This document shows, piece after piece, positions 26,785 through 36,413 of a stretch of 64,000 nucleotides of DNA (the stretch's first letter is position 1; each line of letters opens with the position of its first letter). This stretch comes from Mangrovicella endophytica. GTDB taxonomy: Bacteria; Pseudomonadota; Alphaproteobacteria; Rhizobiales; Rhizobiaceae. The position numbers were made by a program, and so were the translations under genes. The notes beneath the pieces were generated by a model. The model was not told the DNA's origin, did no database searches, and saw nothing but the letters and a program-made list of their open reading frames with translations. The stretch is from the NCBI RefSeq assembly GCF_002893625.1, contig NZ_PKMZ01000012.1:1-64000 (forward strand), read 5' to 3'.

Positions 26785-28266
26785 GTGTCCACGTCCGCGA
26801 TTATCGCGATCGTTCTTCTGATAGCCGCCGTCGGGTTCACGCTCGGCTACCGCAAGAGCCAAAGGCTCGCTGCGGGCAGCGCGCAGAAGGCCCATTCGCG
26901 CGCCGTCTATCACGGCATGTTTGTCGTTTCCTGGGCGCTCATCCCGTCGCTCATTCTTCTCGCAGGCTGGCTTATCGCCTCACCGGCCCTGATCGCCGCC
27001 GATATCCACGCCGACATGCCAGAAGCCATCGAGAACGGCACAAACCCGCGCCTTGCCTACCAGATGGTCGAGGGGATCGGCGCAGGACTGCGCGCGTTGC
27101 CTGCCGACGAGCAGGATGCCGCTGCTGCCGCAAGTGCCGCCGACCTGCGCGCGATGTTCCAGCGCCGAGGCATAATGGTCGCCTCCGCCTCGGAAGACTA
27201 CATGGTCGAGCTGGCGGTGAAGCGGAACCGCCTCGAGGATTACAGCCGCATCGCGATGAGCGCGGTGGTGATCCTTCTTGCGGTTGCCGGCGCCGCGTAT
27301 GGCCTGTCGCAGATCGCCGTCCGCCTTCGTGCCCGCAACCAGGTTGAACGCGTCGTCGGCGGGATCTTGGTGCTGGCCTCGTCGATCGCTATTCTCACCA
27401 CGGTCGGCATCATCTTCTCCATGCTGTTCGAGACGATCGATTTCTTTGGTCGCGTCTCGCCCACAAGCTTCTTCTTCGGAACAGTCTGGGATCCGGGCTT
27501 TGCCGCGGCAGGCGCCGATCCGACCGTCGGCCAGTTCGGCCTCATCCCACTGCTGGCCGGCACGCTCTACATCGCCTTCGTCGCGATGCTGGTGGCCGTA
27601 CCGATCGGCCTCTTCGCCGCCATCTACATGTCCGAATATGCGAGCCGCGGCGTGCGCTCCACCGTCAAGCCGCTGCTGGAGCTCCTCGCGGGCATCCCGA
27701 CAATCGTCTACGGCTTCTTCGCTCTCGTCACGGTCGGTCCATTCCTGCGCGACATGTCGGCCCAGCTGAATGGGCTGATCACCGGCAACTACCAGAACTT
27801 CATCCAGGCCCAGAGCGTCATCACCGCCGGCATCGTGATGGGGGTGATGCTGATCCCCTTCGTGTCGTCGCTCTCCGACGACATCATTACCGCCGTGCCT
27901 CGGTCCCTGCGCGATGGTTCCTTCGGCCTCGGAGCCACCCGCTCCGAAACGGTGAAGCGCGTCATCCTGCCGGCAGCCCTGCCAGGCATCGTCAGCGCGC
28001 TGCTGCTGACGGCCTCGCGCGCCATCGGTGAAACGATGATCGTCGTCCTGGCCGCCGGCGTCGCCGCACGCCTCACGCTCAACCCGTTCGAGGCGATGAC
28101 CACGGTGACCGTGAAGATCGTCAACCAGCTGACTGGCGACCTTGAGTTCAACTCGCCGCAGACGCTGGTGGCCTTCGCGCTGGGTATCACCCTCTTCGCC
28201 ATAACGCTCTGCCTCAACATCATCGCGCTGGTGATCGTGCGCAAATACCGGGAGGCGTATGAATGA
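26785..28266 (+). CDS. pstC: Phosphate ABC transporter permease PstC
   Basis: Inner-membrane permease that pairs with PstA to form the phosphate channel. 493 residues, the long alphaproteobacterial form: helices at the N terminus, a periplasmic stretch of about 100 residues (about 60-150), then the core permease helices with FGLIPLLAGTLYIAFVAMLV and the ATPase-contact loop DGSFGLGATRSETVKRVILP. GTG at 26785 has CCAGGAG upstream. Its TGA overlaps the pstA ATG by 4 bases. Confidence 0.95.
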   Translation: MSTSAIIAIVLLIAAVGFTLGYRKSQRLAAGSAQKAHSRAVYHGMFVVSWALIPSLILLAGWLIASPALIAADIHADMPEAIENGTNPRLAYQMVEGIGAGLRALPADEQDAAAAASAADLRAMFQRRGIMVASASEDYMVELAVKRNRLEDYSRIAMSAVVILLAVAGAAYGLSQIAVRLRARNQVERVVGGILVLASSIAILTTVGIIFSMLFETIDFFGRVSPTSFFFGTVWDPGFAAAGADPTVGQFGLIPLLAGTLYIAFVAMLVAVPIGLFAAIYMSEYASRGVRSTVKPLLELLAGIPTIVYGFFALVTVGPFLRDMSAQLNGLITGNYQNFIQAQSVITAGIVMGVMLIPFVSSLSDDIITAVPRSLRDGSFGLGATRSETVKRVILPAALPGIVSALLLTASRAIGETMIVVLAAGVAARLTLNPFEAMTTVTVKIVNQLTGDLEFNSPQTLVAFALGITLFAITLCLNIIALVIVRKYREAYE

Positions 28267-29585
28267 CCGACCTCGCTGTCTCCGAAGCTCGCGCCGCGCA
28301 TCCGGCGGCATCCGAGCGCCGCGACATCGGCATCAAGCGCCGCTATGCCGCCGAGCGCCGCTTCAAGCTCTATGGCATCGTCGCGATCGCCATCGGCCTG
28401 ATCTTCCTCGTTGCCCTCCTCTGGAGCGTCTTCTCGAAAGGCTACACCGCCTTCTTCCAGACCGAGATCCGCGTTCCCATCACCTTCGACCAGTCGATCG
28501 TCGACCCGAAGAACAGCGGCGGCAAGGACACCAAGGCGCTGTCGATGGCGAACTATCCGCGCCTCGTGCAGAACGGCATCGTCGCCCTGCTCGGCATCGA
28601 CCCGTCGGATCGGACGGCCGTGCGCGCCGCCAACGCCCTCGTCTCGCAGAGTGTGCGCGGACAGCTGCGCGATATCGTCCTCGGCGACATCACGACCATC
28701 GGGAAGACCCAGGAGGTCTGGCTGTATGCGGCCAGCGAGGTCGATAGCGCCGAGAAGGGCCAATACGACCTCAGCGTCGAGGAGAGCCGTCGTCCGCTGA
28801 AGGATCAGCAGCTCCAATGGCTGCAGCAGCTGCGCGACGACGACCGGCTGCAGCAGCGCTTCAACTGGGGCTTCTTCACCTTCGGCGGCTCCAGCCGGGC
28901 CGAGACGGCGGGCGTCGGCGTCGCCATCGTCGGGTCGATCTACATGATGGTGATCGTGCTCGTCCTGTCGCTGCCGATCGGCGTCGCCGCCTCGATCTAT
29001 CTCGAAGAGTTCGCGCCGAAGAACCGGCTGACCGACTTCATCGAGGTGAACATCAACAACCTCGCGGCGGTGCCGTCCATCGTTTACGGCCTTCTCGGCC
29101 TTGCGGTCTTCGTCAACGGCTTCGGCCTGCCACGCTCTGCCGCCGTCGTCGGCGGACTGGTGCTGACGCTGATGACGCTGCCGACGATCATCATCGCGAC
29201 GCGTGCCGCCTTGAAGGCAGTGCCGCCGTCGATCCGGGCGGCCGCGCTGGGCCTTGGCGCATCCAAGACGCAGATGGTGTTCCACCACGTGCTGCCACTG
29301 GCGATGCCCGGCATCCTCACCGGCACGATCATCGGCCTTGCGCATGCGCTGGGCGAGACGGCACCGCTGCTTCTCATCGGCATGGTCGCCTTCGTCGCGG
29401 ACTATCCGTCCTCGCCGATGGCGCCGTCCACCGCCCTTCCCGTGCAGATCTACATGTGGGCGAACGAGGCCGAGCGCGCCTTCGTGGAACGCACGTCCGG
29501 CGCGATCATCGTGCTGCTTGCTTTCCTCGCTCTGATGAACATCACCGCCATCATCCTGCGCCGCCGCTTCGAGCGCCGCTGGTAG
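28263..29585 (+). CDS. pstA: Phosphate ABC transporter permease PstA
   Basis: Second permease of the phosphate transporter, 440 residues. It has the extended N-terminal part common in this group: a cytoplasmic lead, one helix at about 38-58, then a periplasmic domain of about 150 residues. The core follows, with [40 protein letters not shown] and the coupling loop [20 protein letters not shown]. Translation is coupled to pstC through an ATGA overlap. Confidence 0.95.
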   Translation: MTDLAVSEARAAHPAASERRDIGIKRRYAAERRFKLYGIVAIAIGLIFLVALLWSVFSKGYTAFFQTEIRVPITFDQSIVDPKNSGGKDTKALSMANYPRLVQNGIVALLGIDPSDRTAVRAANALVSQSVRGQLRDIVLGDITTIGKTQEVWLYAASEVDSAEKGQYDLSVEESRRPLKDQQLQWLQQLRDDDRLQQRFNWGFFTFGGSSRAETAGVGVAIVGSIYMMVIVLVLSLPIGVAASIYLEEFAPKNRLTDFIEVNINNLAAVPSIVYGLLGLAVFVNGFGLPRSAAVVGGLVLTLMTLPTIIIATRAALKAVPPSIRAAALGLGASKTQMVFHHVLPLAMPGILTGTIIGLAHALGETAPLLLIGMVAFVADYPSSPMAPSTALPVQIYMWANEAERAFVERTSGAIIVLLAFLALMNITAIILRRRFERRW

Positions 29586-29604
29586 GCCGATCAGGATCTT
29601 GTCC

Positions 29605-30420
29605 ATGAACCAGACCATCGTACCCGCCGCTTCCGTCCTCCATCCCACGGCCGCCTTTGCGCGGCCGGTGAAGATGCGCGGCGAGAAGGTCACCGTCCAC
29701 TACGGCGCCAAGCAGGCGCTGTTCGAGGTCAATCTTGAGATCCCCGAACGCCAGGTCACCGCGCTGATCGGACCGTCGGGCTGCGGCAAGTCGACCTTCC
29801 TGCGCTGCCTCAACCGCATGAACGACACAATCGAGGGCGCCCGCGTCGGCGGCATGATCACGCTTGACGGCGAGGACATCTACGATCCCACGCTCGACGT
29901 CGTGGAACTGCGCGCCCGCGTCGGCATGGTGTTCCAGAAGCCGAACCCGTTTCCGAAGTCGATCTTCGACAACGTCGCCTATGGCCCGCGAATCCACGGC
30001 CTTGCGCGCTCCAAATCCGATATCGAGGAGATCGTCGTCACCAGCCTGCGCCGCGCCGGCCTGTTCGAGGAGGTCAAGGACCGTCTGCACGAGGCCGGCA
30101 CCGGCCTCTCCGGCGGCCAGCAGCAGCGCCTGTGCATCGCCCGCGCCATCGCGGTTTCGCCGGAGGTGATCCTGATGGACGAGCCGTGCTCCGCGCTTGA
30201 TCCGATCGCCACCGCCAAGGTCGAGGAGCTGATCGACGAGCTCCGCCAGAACTACACGATCGTCATCGTGACGCACTCCATGCAGCAGGCGGCGCGCGTC
30301 AGCCAGATCACCGCGATGTTCCACCTCGGCAATCTCGTGGAAGTCGGGCCGACGGAAAAGATGTTCCAGAACCCCGATGACAAGCGGACGCAGGACTACA
30401 TCACCGGCCGCTTCGGCTGA
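29605..30420 (+). CDS. pstB: Phosphate ABC transporter ATP-binding protein PstB
   Basis: ATPase that drives PstCA, 271 residues. Walker [11 protein letters not shown] loop [10 protein letters not shown], signature LSGGQQQRL, Walker [14 protein letters not shown] and the switch His in VTHSMQQA are all intact. The ATG at 29605 has AGGAT upstream; a TTG two codons earlier is less likely. It lies 19 bases after pstA and 22 before phoU. Confidence 0.97.
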   Translation: MNQTIVPAASVLHPTAAFARPVKMRGEKVTVHYGAKQALFEVNLEIPERQVTALIGPSGCGKSTFLRCLNRMNDTIEGARVGGMITLDGEDIYDPTLDVVELRARVGMVFQKPNPFPKSIFDNVAYGPRIHGLARSKSDIEEIVVTSLRRAGLFEEVKDRLHEAGTGLSGGQQQRLCIARAIAVSPEVILMDEPCSALDPIATAKVEELIDELRQNYTIVIVTHSMQQAARVSQITAMFHLGNLVEVGPTEKMFQNPDDKRTQDYITGRFG

Positions 30421-30442
30421 CGATTTCGAGGAGGGTATTCCC

Positions 30443-31183
30443 ATGGACGAGCATATCGTCAGGTCCTACGACGAAGAACTGAAGTTCATCGCCCGCTGCA
30501 TCTCCGAGATGGGCGGACAGGCCGAACGGATCGTGGAGCGCTCGGTCTCGGCGCTGATCCAGAGCGACTGGGGCCTTGCCAATTCGGTCGTCGCCGACGA
30601 CGCGCTGCTCGACGCCGCGCAGCGCGAGGTCGACGAGCGCGCGATCATGATGATCGCCAAGCGCCAGCCAATGGCGCAGGATCTTCGCGAGATCATCGGC
30701 GCGATCCGCATCTCCAGCGATCTCGAGCGCATCGGCGATCTCGGCAAGAACATCGCCAAGCGCGTCATCGCCGTGCAGGATCATACGCAGCCGATCCGGC
30801 TCGTGCGCGGCATTGAGCATCTCTCGGAGCTGGCGCTCGACCAGCTGAAGGACGTGCTCGACGCCTATGCCTCGCGCGACCATCAGCGCGCCCAGTCGGT
30901 GCGGCAGAACGACGAGGAAATCGACGCCATGTATACGTCGATCTTCCGCGAGCTCCTCACCTACATGATGGAAGATCCGCGCAACATCACCGCCTGCACC
31001 CATCTCCTGTTCAGTGCCAAGAACATCGAGCGGATCGGCGACCACGCCACCAACATCGCCGAGACGGTCTACTACATCCGGACCGGCCAGCAGATGAACC
31101 TCGACCGTCCGAAGGGCGACAGCACGACCTCGATGGTGCTGCCGCAGACGAATGACGGCGAGGCTGTCGACGAGGATCGCTGA
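30443..31183 (+). CDS. phoU: Phosphate signalling protein PhoU
   Basis: Cytoplasmic regulator that keeps PhoR in the non-activating state when phosphate is plentiful and limits Pst uptake. 246 residues forming two PhoU three-helix repeats, each with the metal-binding ExxxD-type pattern (IRISSDLERIGDLGKNIAKR in the first, SAKNIERIGDHATNIAETVY in the second). ATG at 30443 has GAGGAGGG upstream. Same operon as pstB and phoB. Confidence 0.97.
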   Translation: MDEHIVRSYDEELKFIARCISEMGGQAERIVERSVSALIQSDWGLANSVVADDALLDAAQREVDERAIMMIAKRQPMAQDLREIIGAIRISSDLERIGDLGKNIAKRVIAVQDHTQPIRLVRGIEHLSELALDQLKDVLDAYASRDHQRAQSVRQNDEEIDAMYTSIFRELLTYMMEDPRNITACTHLLFSAKNIERIGDHATNIAETVYYIRTGQQMNLDRPKGDSTTSMVLPQTNDGEAVDEDR

Positions 31184-31187
31184 ACCG

Positions 31188-31922
31188 ATGGCGACACGCA
31201 TCGCAGTGGTGGAGGACGAGGAGGCCCTCTCCGTCCTCCTGCGCTACAATCTCGAAGCGGCCGGCTACGAAGTCGACGTTATCGCGCGCGGCGACGAGGC
31301 GGACCTCCGCCTGAAGGAAACCCTGCCGGACCTTCTCATCCTCGACTGGATGCTTCCCGGCCTGTCCGGTGTCGAGCTCTGCCGGCGCCTGAGGACGCGG
31401 CCCGAGGCCGAGCGCCTGCCGATCATCATGCTGACGGCGCGCGGCGAGGAGAGCGAGCGGATACGGGGCCTTTCCGTCGGTGCCGACGACTATGTCGTCA
31501 AGCCCTTCTCGACCCCGGAGTTGCTTGCCCGCGTCAAGGCGATGCTGCGGCGCTCCAACCCGCAGAAGATCTCCACGACACTCACAGCCGGCGACATCGA
31601 GCTCGATCGCGAAACGCATCGGGTCCGCCGCTCGGGGCGCGAGATCAAGCTTGGCCCCACGGAGTTCAAGCTGATGGAGTTCTTCATGCAGGCGCCGGGT
31701 CGCGTCTTCTCGCGCGAGCAGTTGCTCGACAGCGTCTGGGGGCGAGACATCTATGTCGACGAGCGGACGGTGGACGTCCATGTCGGACGCCTGCGGAAGG
31801 CGCTGATCCGCGGCCGCGAGGTCGACCCGATCCGCACCGTACGAGGCTCCGGCTACGCGCTGGACGAGACCTTCGCCGCCAGCGTAGCGCGCCGCAGCAG
31901 CCGCGTGGCGGCGTCGCTTTAG
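31188..31922 (+). CDS. phoB: Phosphate-regulon response regulator
   Basis: OmpR/PhoB-type regulator of 244 residues. Receiver domain: acidic pocket VVEDEEA, phosphoacceptor Asp in LLILDWMLPGLSG, Thr in LTARG, Lys in DDYVVKPFS. Winged-helix domain from about residue 135 with LGPTEFKLMEFFM, the recognition region YVDERTVDVHVGRLRKAL and TVRGSGYAL. Start ATG at 31188, 4 bases after the phoU stop. Last gene of the operon; a strong hairpin follows. Confidence 0.96.
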   Translation: MATRIAVVEDEEALSVLLRYNLEAAGYEVDVIARGDEADLRLKETLPDLLILDWMLPGLSGVELCRRLRTRPEAERLPIIMLTARGEESERIRGLSVGADDYVVKPFSTPELLARVKAMLRRSNPQKISTTLTAGDIELDRETHRVRRSGREIKLGPTEFKLMEFFMQAPGRVFSREQLLDSVWGRDIYVDERTVDVHVGRLRKALIRGREVDPIRTVRGSGYALDETFAASVARRSSRVAASL

Positions 31923-31942
31923 CCTCTGAGGGCTAGGGCAGC

Positions 31943-31975
31943 GAGGCGCGAGCTTCGCCGCAGAGCTTGCGCCTC
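31943..31975. terminator. Bidirectional hairpin between convergent genes
   Basis: GAGGCGCGAGCT at 31943-31954 pairs with AGCTTGCGCCTC at 31964-31975 over 12 positions with one G-T pair. It separates phoB from the convergent gene and touches that gene's stop codon. No clear T run on either side. Confidence 0.55.
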
Positions 31976-33416
31976 ATAGCAGCCGCATCCTGAAGCCGTA
32001 GACGTCAAGGTCAGGCCCCTCGGTACCGAGCCCGGGCTGTATCGCGAGACGCGCCGGCTCCTTCGGCGATGTCGGTACCTCGAAGTCGAAGACGAACTTC
32101 TCGCTCTGCAGATCGGTGGAGAAGCGCTGTCGCTGACAGGCGCTCTCTTCCCCGAAGAGGCAGCGGACGGCGAATTCGCGCGTCTGGCCGTCCGGCGAGC
32201 CGACGGTGATCTCCACACGCACGGAGCGGGCCGCGATCTGGCCGAGGAGGCCCGGGCCAATGGCGATCGCGATCTCGCCATCCTGGCTGCCGGGTGCGGG
32301 CGCGATGCGGACGGCGGGTGCGCCGCCTGCGCCGGTCACCGCTTCGACGCGGCCGCCTGCCGGCGTCGATATGGCTTCGAGGTCGTTTCCGGAGAAGACG
32401 TCGATCCAGTTTTCCGGCTGCTGCGGCAGGGCCTGCTGCTGCGAGGCGGCAGACTGGCTCGTGACGTCATCGACCATGATGAAGCCATAGATCACCGTCG
32501 CGACGATGATCAGCCCGAGGATCGAGGCAACGACGCCGATCCAGAAGAACAGGCTGCGCCGCTGGCGCCGCGGCCGGGCCGCGTCGCGCTCGGAAGCGCC
32601 AGGCCGCCAGCTTCCATCGTCGAGGTCGGCGGTCGCCGCGCCAGCGACCGGGCCGCCGACAGGGCCGGCGCCCTGCGGGAAGGCGGCTCCCGGCGACCGC
32701 CCATCGTCGAACTCTCCCGCCGTGTAGGAAAGATCGTCCGGCGGAAGGGCCCGCGGCGTACGCCCATATTCGTCAGCCTCGTCGCCGCCTTGCTCAGATC
32801 CGTCGTTGCCGATCCGTGGCGCGAGATCATCGCTCCGTGCATCATCGGAAGCCATAAGCTGATCGTCACCGGGATCGTGGGGCGCCGGCTGATCGATGGT
32901 TGAGGCCTCGCCATCGATGAAGGAGCGGTCCGCGGCCGGCGACTGCTGGCCGCCTTCGAAGCGCTCCTGTCCATCATCGTCGCCATAGCGCCAGTCGGGC
33001 GCGGGCTGGCCGTAGCCGCTTTCGCTCGTCGTGGTGCCGACGGCCTCGGGAACAATGTGGACGCCGCGGGGCTCCTCCTCCGCAGCATCCCAAAGCTGCT
33101 CGCCGTCATCGCCGACGCCGCCACGATCGCTTTCGGCATCGTCGACGTCGCCGATCGCGTCCGACGAGAGGCCGTCTTCGGCCTCGTAAGGCTCGGCCTT
33201 CTCCGCGGCCAAAGCGCGAAGATCGGCCTCGATGGTGCTGATCGCGTCCATCAGCCGCTCGCGCTGCCCGGCCTGCATGCCAGAGTCGTAGCCGCGGTCG
33301 ACGGCGAGCTTCTCCAGAGCGCGCACGGCGGCTTCATAGACGCTGCGCCTGAACTCTGGGTCAGCCGTATCGCCTTTCGCCAGAGCGCGCCGCAGGCTGG
33401 TTTCGATCGCGCTCAT
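31974..33416 (-). CDS. Single-TM acidic protein of unknown function
   Basis: A 480-residue protein I cannot name. Residues 1-80 are helical and soluble (MSAIETSLRRALAKGDTADP, REVYEAAVRALEKLAVDRG-like). Residues 80-270 are low-complexity and Asp/Glu/Gly/Pro-rich. One membrane helix follows at about 285-312 (SLFFWIGVVASILGLIIVAT). The C-terminal 160 residues form an outside domain with ENWIDVFSGNDLEAI and a Cys-containing CLFGEESACQRQRF segment. The layout (small cytoplasmic helical head, long acidic linker, one helix, periplasmic domain) resembles conserved unnamed proteins of Hyphomicrobiales. ATG at 33416 uses GGGAG, part of which lies in an inverted repeat CCCAAG/CTTGGG at 33424-33444. Confidence 0.85.
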   Translation of the reverse strand: MSAIETSLRRALAKGDTADPEFRRSVYEAAVRALEKLAVDRGYDSGMQAGQRERLMDAISTIEADLRALAAEKAEPYEAEDGLSSDAIGDVDDAESDRGGVGDDGEQLWDAAEEEPRGVHIVPEAVGTTTSESGYGQPAPDWRYGDDDGQERFEGGQQSPAADRSFIDGEASTIDQPAPHDPGDDQLMASDDARSDDLAPRIGNDGSEQGGDEADEYGRTPRALPPDDLSYTAGEFDDGRSPGAAFPQGAGPVGGPVAGAATADLDDGSWRPGASERDAARPRRQRRSLFFWIGVVASILGLIIVATVIYGFIMVDDVTSQSAASQQQALPQQPENWIDVFSGNDLEAISTPAGGRVEAVTGAGGAPAVRIAPAPGSQDGEIAIAIGPGLLGQIAARSVRVEITVGSPDGQTREFAVRCLFGEESACQRQRFSTDLQSEKFVFDFEVPTSPKEPARLAIQPGLGTEGPDLDVYGFRMRLL

Positions 33417-33423
33417 TGCGTCT

Positions 33424-33444
33424 CCCAAGAGCTCCATACTTGGG
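33424..33444 (-). promoter_or_regulatory. Inverted repeat over the ribosome site of the unknown gene
   Basis: CCCAAG at 33424-33429 and CTTGGG at 33439-33444. Read on the minus strand, the second arm overlaps the GGGAG ribosome site before the ATG at 33416, so the stem could hide it. Confidence 0.3.
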
Positions 33445-33684
33445 CACAAGCCGGCCCACTTCCTCTGTACTCTGCACAATCTATCCAAAGATGGTGCAAA
33501 TTCCACGTATCAGCCGAGCGCCGCGATCGGCGCCTCGGGTCGCGCTCCGTCGGATTAGGCTCGCCCGCCATCGGCTAGAGCACAATCACGGCTTAGTCAG
33601 ATTGAAGGACCCCTCGTCGTCGCCGCTTTACTTTCCGGCTGAAGAGCCAATGTCGCGCCTTCATTTCGAAGGGAATTGGTGCTG

Positions 33685-35523
33685 ATGCCGCCTGCCAAGC
33701 CGCGACAAATCTCCGAACATGGCGTCATCGGCGACATGCGCACGCTCGCGCTCGTTGCGACCGACGGGACGATCGACTTCTTCTGCCACCCCGACCTCGA
33801 TTCGCCGACGCTTTTTGCCAGCCTGCTTGATCCGGACAAGGGAGGCTTCTTCCGCCTCGGCTTCGAGGGCGAGATGAAGCAACGGCAGATCTATCTGCCG
33901 GACACCAATATTCTCGTCACCCGCTTTCTCGGTGAGGAGAGCATTGGGGAGGTCTGCGACTTCATGCCGGTCGACGGCTCGGGACGCATCATCAGGCGGG
34001 CGGAAGCGATCCGCGGCACGCTGACCGTCGGTCTGGAGATCGCGCCGCGGCCGGACTATGCGCGGCGCGATGCCAAGCTCGAAGCGATGGAGGGCGGCGT
34101 CTGCCTCCGCGCCGAGCCCGAGGAGGACTGCGTCTATTTCTATACTCACGTACCGCTCGAGATCGCCGACGGGTGTGCGTCCGGGCAGATCGAGCTGAAG
34201 GAAGGGGAGGTCTGCTACGCGGTCTTCTGTCCCGGCCGCAAGGACAGCCCGGCCGTCGACGAGGCCTATGTTCTAGATGCCTTCAACGCGACCCGTGACT
34301 ATTGGCACGACTGGGTCAAGAAGGGCACCTTCCCCGCCTACTGGCGCGAACTCGTGGTGCGTTCGGCCCTGACGCTGAAACTCCTGACCTCGCAGAAGCA
34401 CGGGTCGATCGCCGCCGCCGCGACCTTTGGCCTGCCGGAGGTCCTCGGCGGCGAGCGGAACTGGGACTATCGCTTCTGCTGGGTCCGCGATGCCGCCTTC
34501 ACCCTCTATGCCCTGTCCCGCCTCAACTACTACGACGAGGCCGAGGCCTTCATCCACTTCCTGATGGAGCGGGTCGCGGCCGACGAGGCGCGCCTGCGCG
34601 TCATGTATGCGATGGACGGCTCGGACCCTGCCGCGGAGGAGTCGCTCGATCACCTCAGCGGCTATGCCGGGTCGCAGCCGGTCAGGGTCGGCAACGCGGC
34701 CTTCGATCAGCTGCAGATCGACATCCACGGCGAGTTCATGGACGCGCTCTACATCGCCGTGAAGGCGCGTGGAAAGCCCTCCTACGAGGTGTGGGGCACC
34801 ATCGCCGCCATGCTGGACAAGCTCTGCGACACCTGGCATCTGCCGGACCAGGGTATCTGGGAGAGCCGGGGCGAGCCGCGCGAACACCTGTCGTCCAGAC
34901 TGATGAGCTGGGTTGCCCTCGACCGCGGATTTCGCATGGCGTTGCGGCAATCGCTGGCAGCCGACATCGACCGCTGGCGGCTGGAGCGGAACCGCATCCA
35001 GGCCTCCATCATCGAGGAGTTCTGGAACAAGGAGCTCGGCGCCTTCACCCAGTACAAGGGCGGCAAGTCGCTCGACGCCGTCGTACTGCTGATGCCGCTG
35101 GTGAAGTTCATCAACCCGCGCGATCCGATGTGGACCTCGACGCTGAAGGCCGTGCGCCGCCACCTCGTGCATGACTGCCTCGTCCACCGCTACATCAACA
35201 CCGAGGCGAATGGAGATGGACTGAACGGCACCGAAGGCGCCTTCACCATCTGCTCGTTCTGGTATGTCGAGGCCTTAGCGCGGACAGGGTACGTCGCCGA
35301 GGCGCGGCTCCTGTTCGAGAAGCTGCACACATATTCCAATCATCTCGGTCTCTACGCGGAAGAGCTCTCCGCCGATGGCGAGCACCTCGGCAATTTTCCG
35401 CAGGCACTCACACACTTATCGCTGATCTCTGCCGCGATCTGGCTGTCGCGGGCGCTGGACGGACAGACGCAAGGTCCCAATCTTCCACCCTCGCACATGC
35501 TGGAGGATCCCGACGGTGTCTGA
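33685..35523 (+). CDS. Glycoside hydrolase family 15 (glucoamylase-like) protein
   Basis: A cytoplasmic 612-residue protein, no signal peptide. The N-terminal domain (ISEHGVIGDMRTLALVATDG, then FFCHPDLDSPTLFASLLDPD) is the pattern of bacterial and archaeal GH15 proteins that act on trehalose or short glucans. The catalytic (alpha/alpha)6 barrel shows the general-acid region RNWDYRFCWVRDAAFTLYAL near residue 260 and NGTEGAFTICSFWYVEALAR near 515. ATG at 33685 chosen, with GAAGGG upstream; TTG at 33676 or GTG at 33679 would add two or three residues. The next gene, an SDR, overlaps its 3' end, so the two are probably co-translated. Confidence 0.92.
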   Translation: MPPAKPRQISEHGVIGDMRTLALVATDGTIDFFCHPDLDSPTLFASLLDPDKGGFFRLGFEGEMKQRQIYLPDTNILVTRFLGEESIGEVCDFMPVDGSGRIIRRAEAIRGTLTVGLEIAPRPDYARRDAKLEAMEGGVCLRAEPEEDCVYFYTHVPLEIADGCASGQIELKEGEVCYAVFCPGRKDSPAVDEAYVLDAFNATRDYWHDWVKKGTFPAYWRELVVRSALTLKLLTSQKHGSIAAAATFGLPEVLGGERNWDYRFCWVRDAAFTLYALSRLNYYDEAEAFIHFLMERVAADEARLRVMYAMDGSDPAAEESLDHLSGYAGSQPVRVGNAAFDQLQIDIHGEFMDALYIAVKARGKPSYEVWGTIAAMLDKLCDTWHLPDQGIWESRGEPREHLSSRLMSWVALDRGFRMALRQSLAADIDRWRLERNRIQASIIEEFWNKELGAFTQYKGGKSLDAVVLLMPLVKFINPRDPMWTSTLKAVRRHLVHDCLVHRYINTEANGDGLNGTEGAFTICSFWYVEALARTGYVAEARLLFEKLHTYSNHLGLYAEELSADGEHLGNFPQALTHLSLISAAIWLSRALDGQTQGPNLPPSHMLEDPDGV

Positions 35524-36319
35524 CCTAATCTCTCTCGCCGGCCAGAGCGCCATCGTCACCGGCGCATCGTCCGGCATCGGCGCCGCGACGGCACTCGAGC
35601 TCGCCCGCGCCGGCGCCGATGTCGCCGTCAACTTCCACGGCTCGGAAGATGCCGCAGAGGACGTCGCCGCGCGGATCCGCGCGCTTGGCCGGAATGCGGT
35701 GACGGTGAAGGCGAATGTCTCGGTGGAGCACGACGTCGTCTCCCTCTTCGACACGGCCGAGGCTGCCCTCGGGCCGATCGACATCGTCGTCTCCAATGCC
35801 GGGCTGCAGAAGGACGCAGCCATCGCCGACATGACGATCGAGGACTGGAATGCTGTGATCGCGCTCAACCTCACCGGCGGGTTTCTCGTTGGGCGCGAGG
35901 CGGTGCGGCGCTTCCGCAAGAAGGGCATGCGGCCCAATGTCAGCCGCGCGCTCGGCAAGCTGATCTTCGACTCCTCGGTGCATCAGCGCATTCCATGGGC
36001 GTTCCACGCCAACTATGCGGCGTCCAAGGGCGGCCTTCACCTGCTGATGCAGTCGCTGGCACAGGAAGTCGCCTGCGAGCGTATCCGGGTGAATGCCGTC
36101 GCACCGGGCGCTATCGCCACGAAGATCAACGCCGAGGAGCGGGACGACAACGAAGAAGGGATGCTGAAGCTGATCCCCTACGGCCGCATCGGCGAAGCCG
36201 CCGATATCGGGCGCGCCGTCGCCTGGATCGCATCGGACGCCGCCGACTACATGGTCGGCGAGACGCTCTTCATCGACGGCGGCATGTCGCTCTATCCGGA
36301 ATTTCGCGGCAACGGTTGA
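35516..36319 (+). CDS. Short-chain dehydrogenase/reductase (glucose 1-dehydrogenase-like)
   Basis: An NAD(P)-dependent oxidoreductase of 267 residues. Cofactor motif TGASSGIGAATALE, NAG in VSNAGLQKDA, catalytic Ser/Tyr/Lys in DSSVHQR and YAASKGG, and the family end FIDGGMSLYP. It resembles glucose/sugar dehydrogenases of the SDR class. GTG at 35516 overlaps the GH15 stop by 8 bases. The pairing suggests that glucose freed by the hydrolase is oxidised by this enzyme; that is inference from layout. Confidence 0.93.
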   Translation: MSDLISLAGQSAIVTGASSGIGAATALELARAGADVAVNFHGSEDAAEDVAARIRALGRNAVTVKANVSVEHDVVSLFDTAEAALGPIDIVVSNAGLQKDAAIADMTIEDWNAVIALNLTGGFLVGREAVRRFRKKGMRPNVSRALGKLIFDSSVHQRIPWAFHANYAASKGGLHLLMQSLAQEVACERIRVNAVAPGAIATKINAEERDDNEEGMLKLIPYGRIGEAADIGRAVAWIASDAADYMVGETLFIDGGMSLYPEFRGNG

Positions 36320-36413
36320 GGCAGAGGATCGACGGGTTCAACCTGTCTACGTCTGCGGAAGCCAGGCAGGTGCAGGCATGCCCGCCGACGAGGGATGCCG
36401 TACTGCCTTGGAG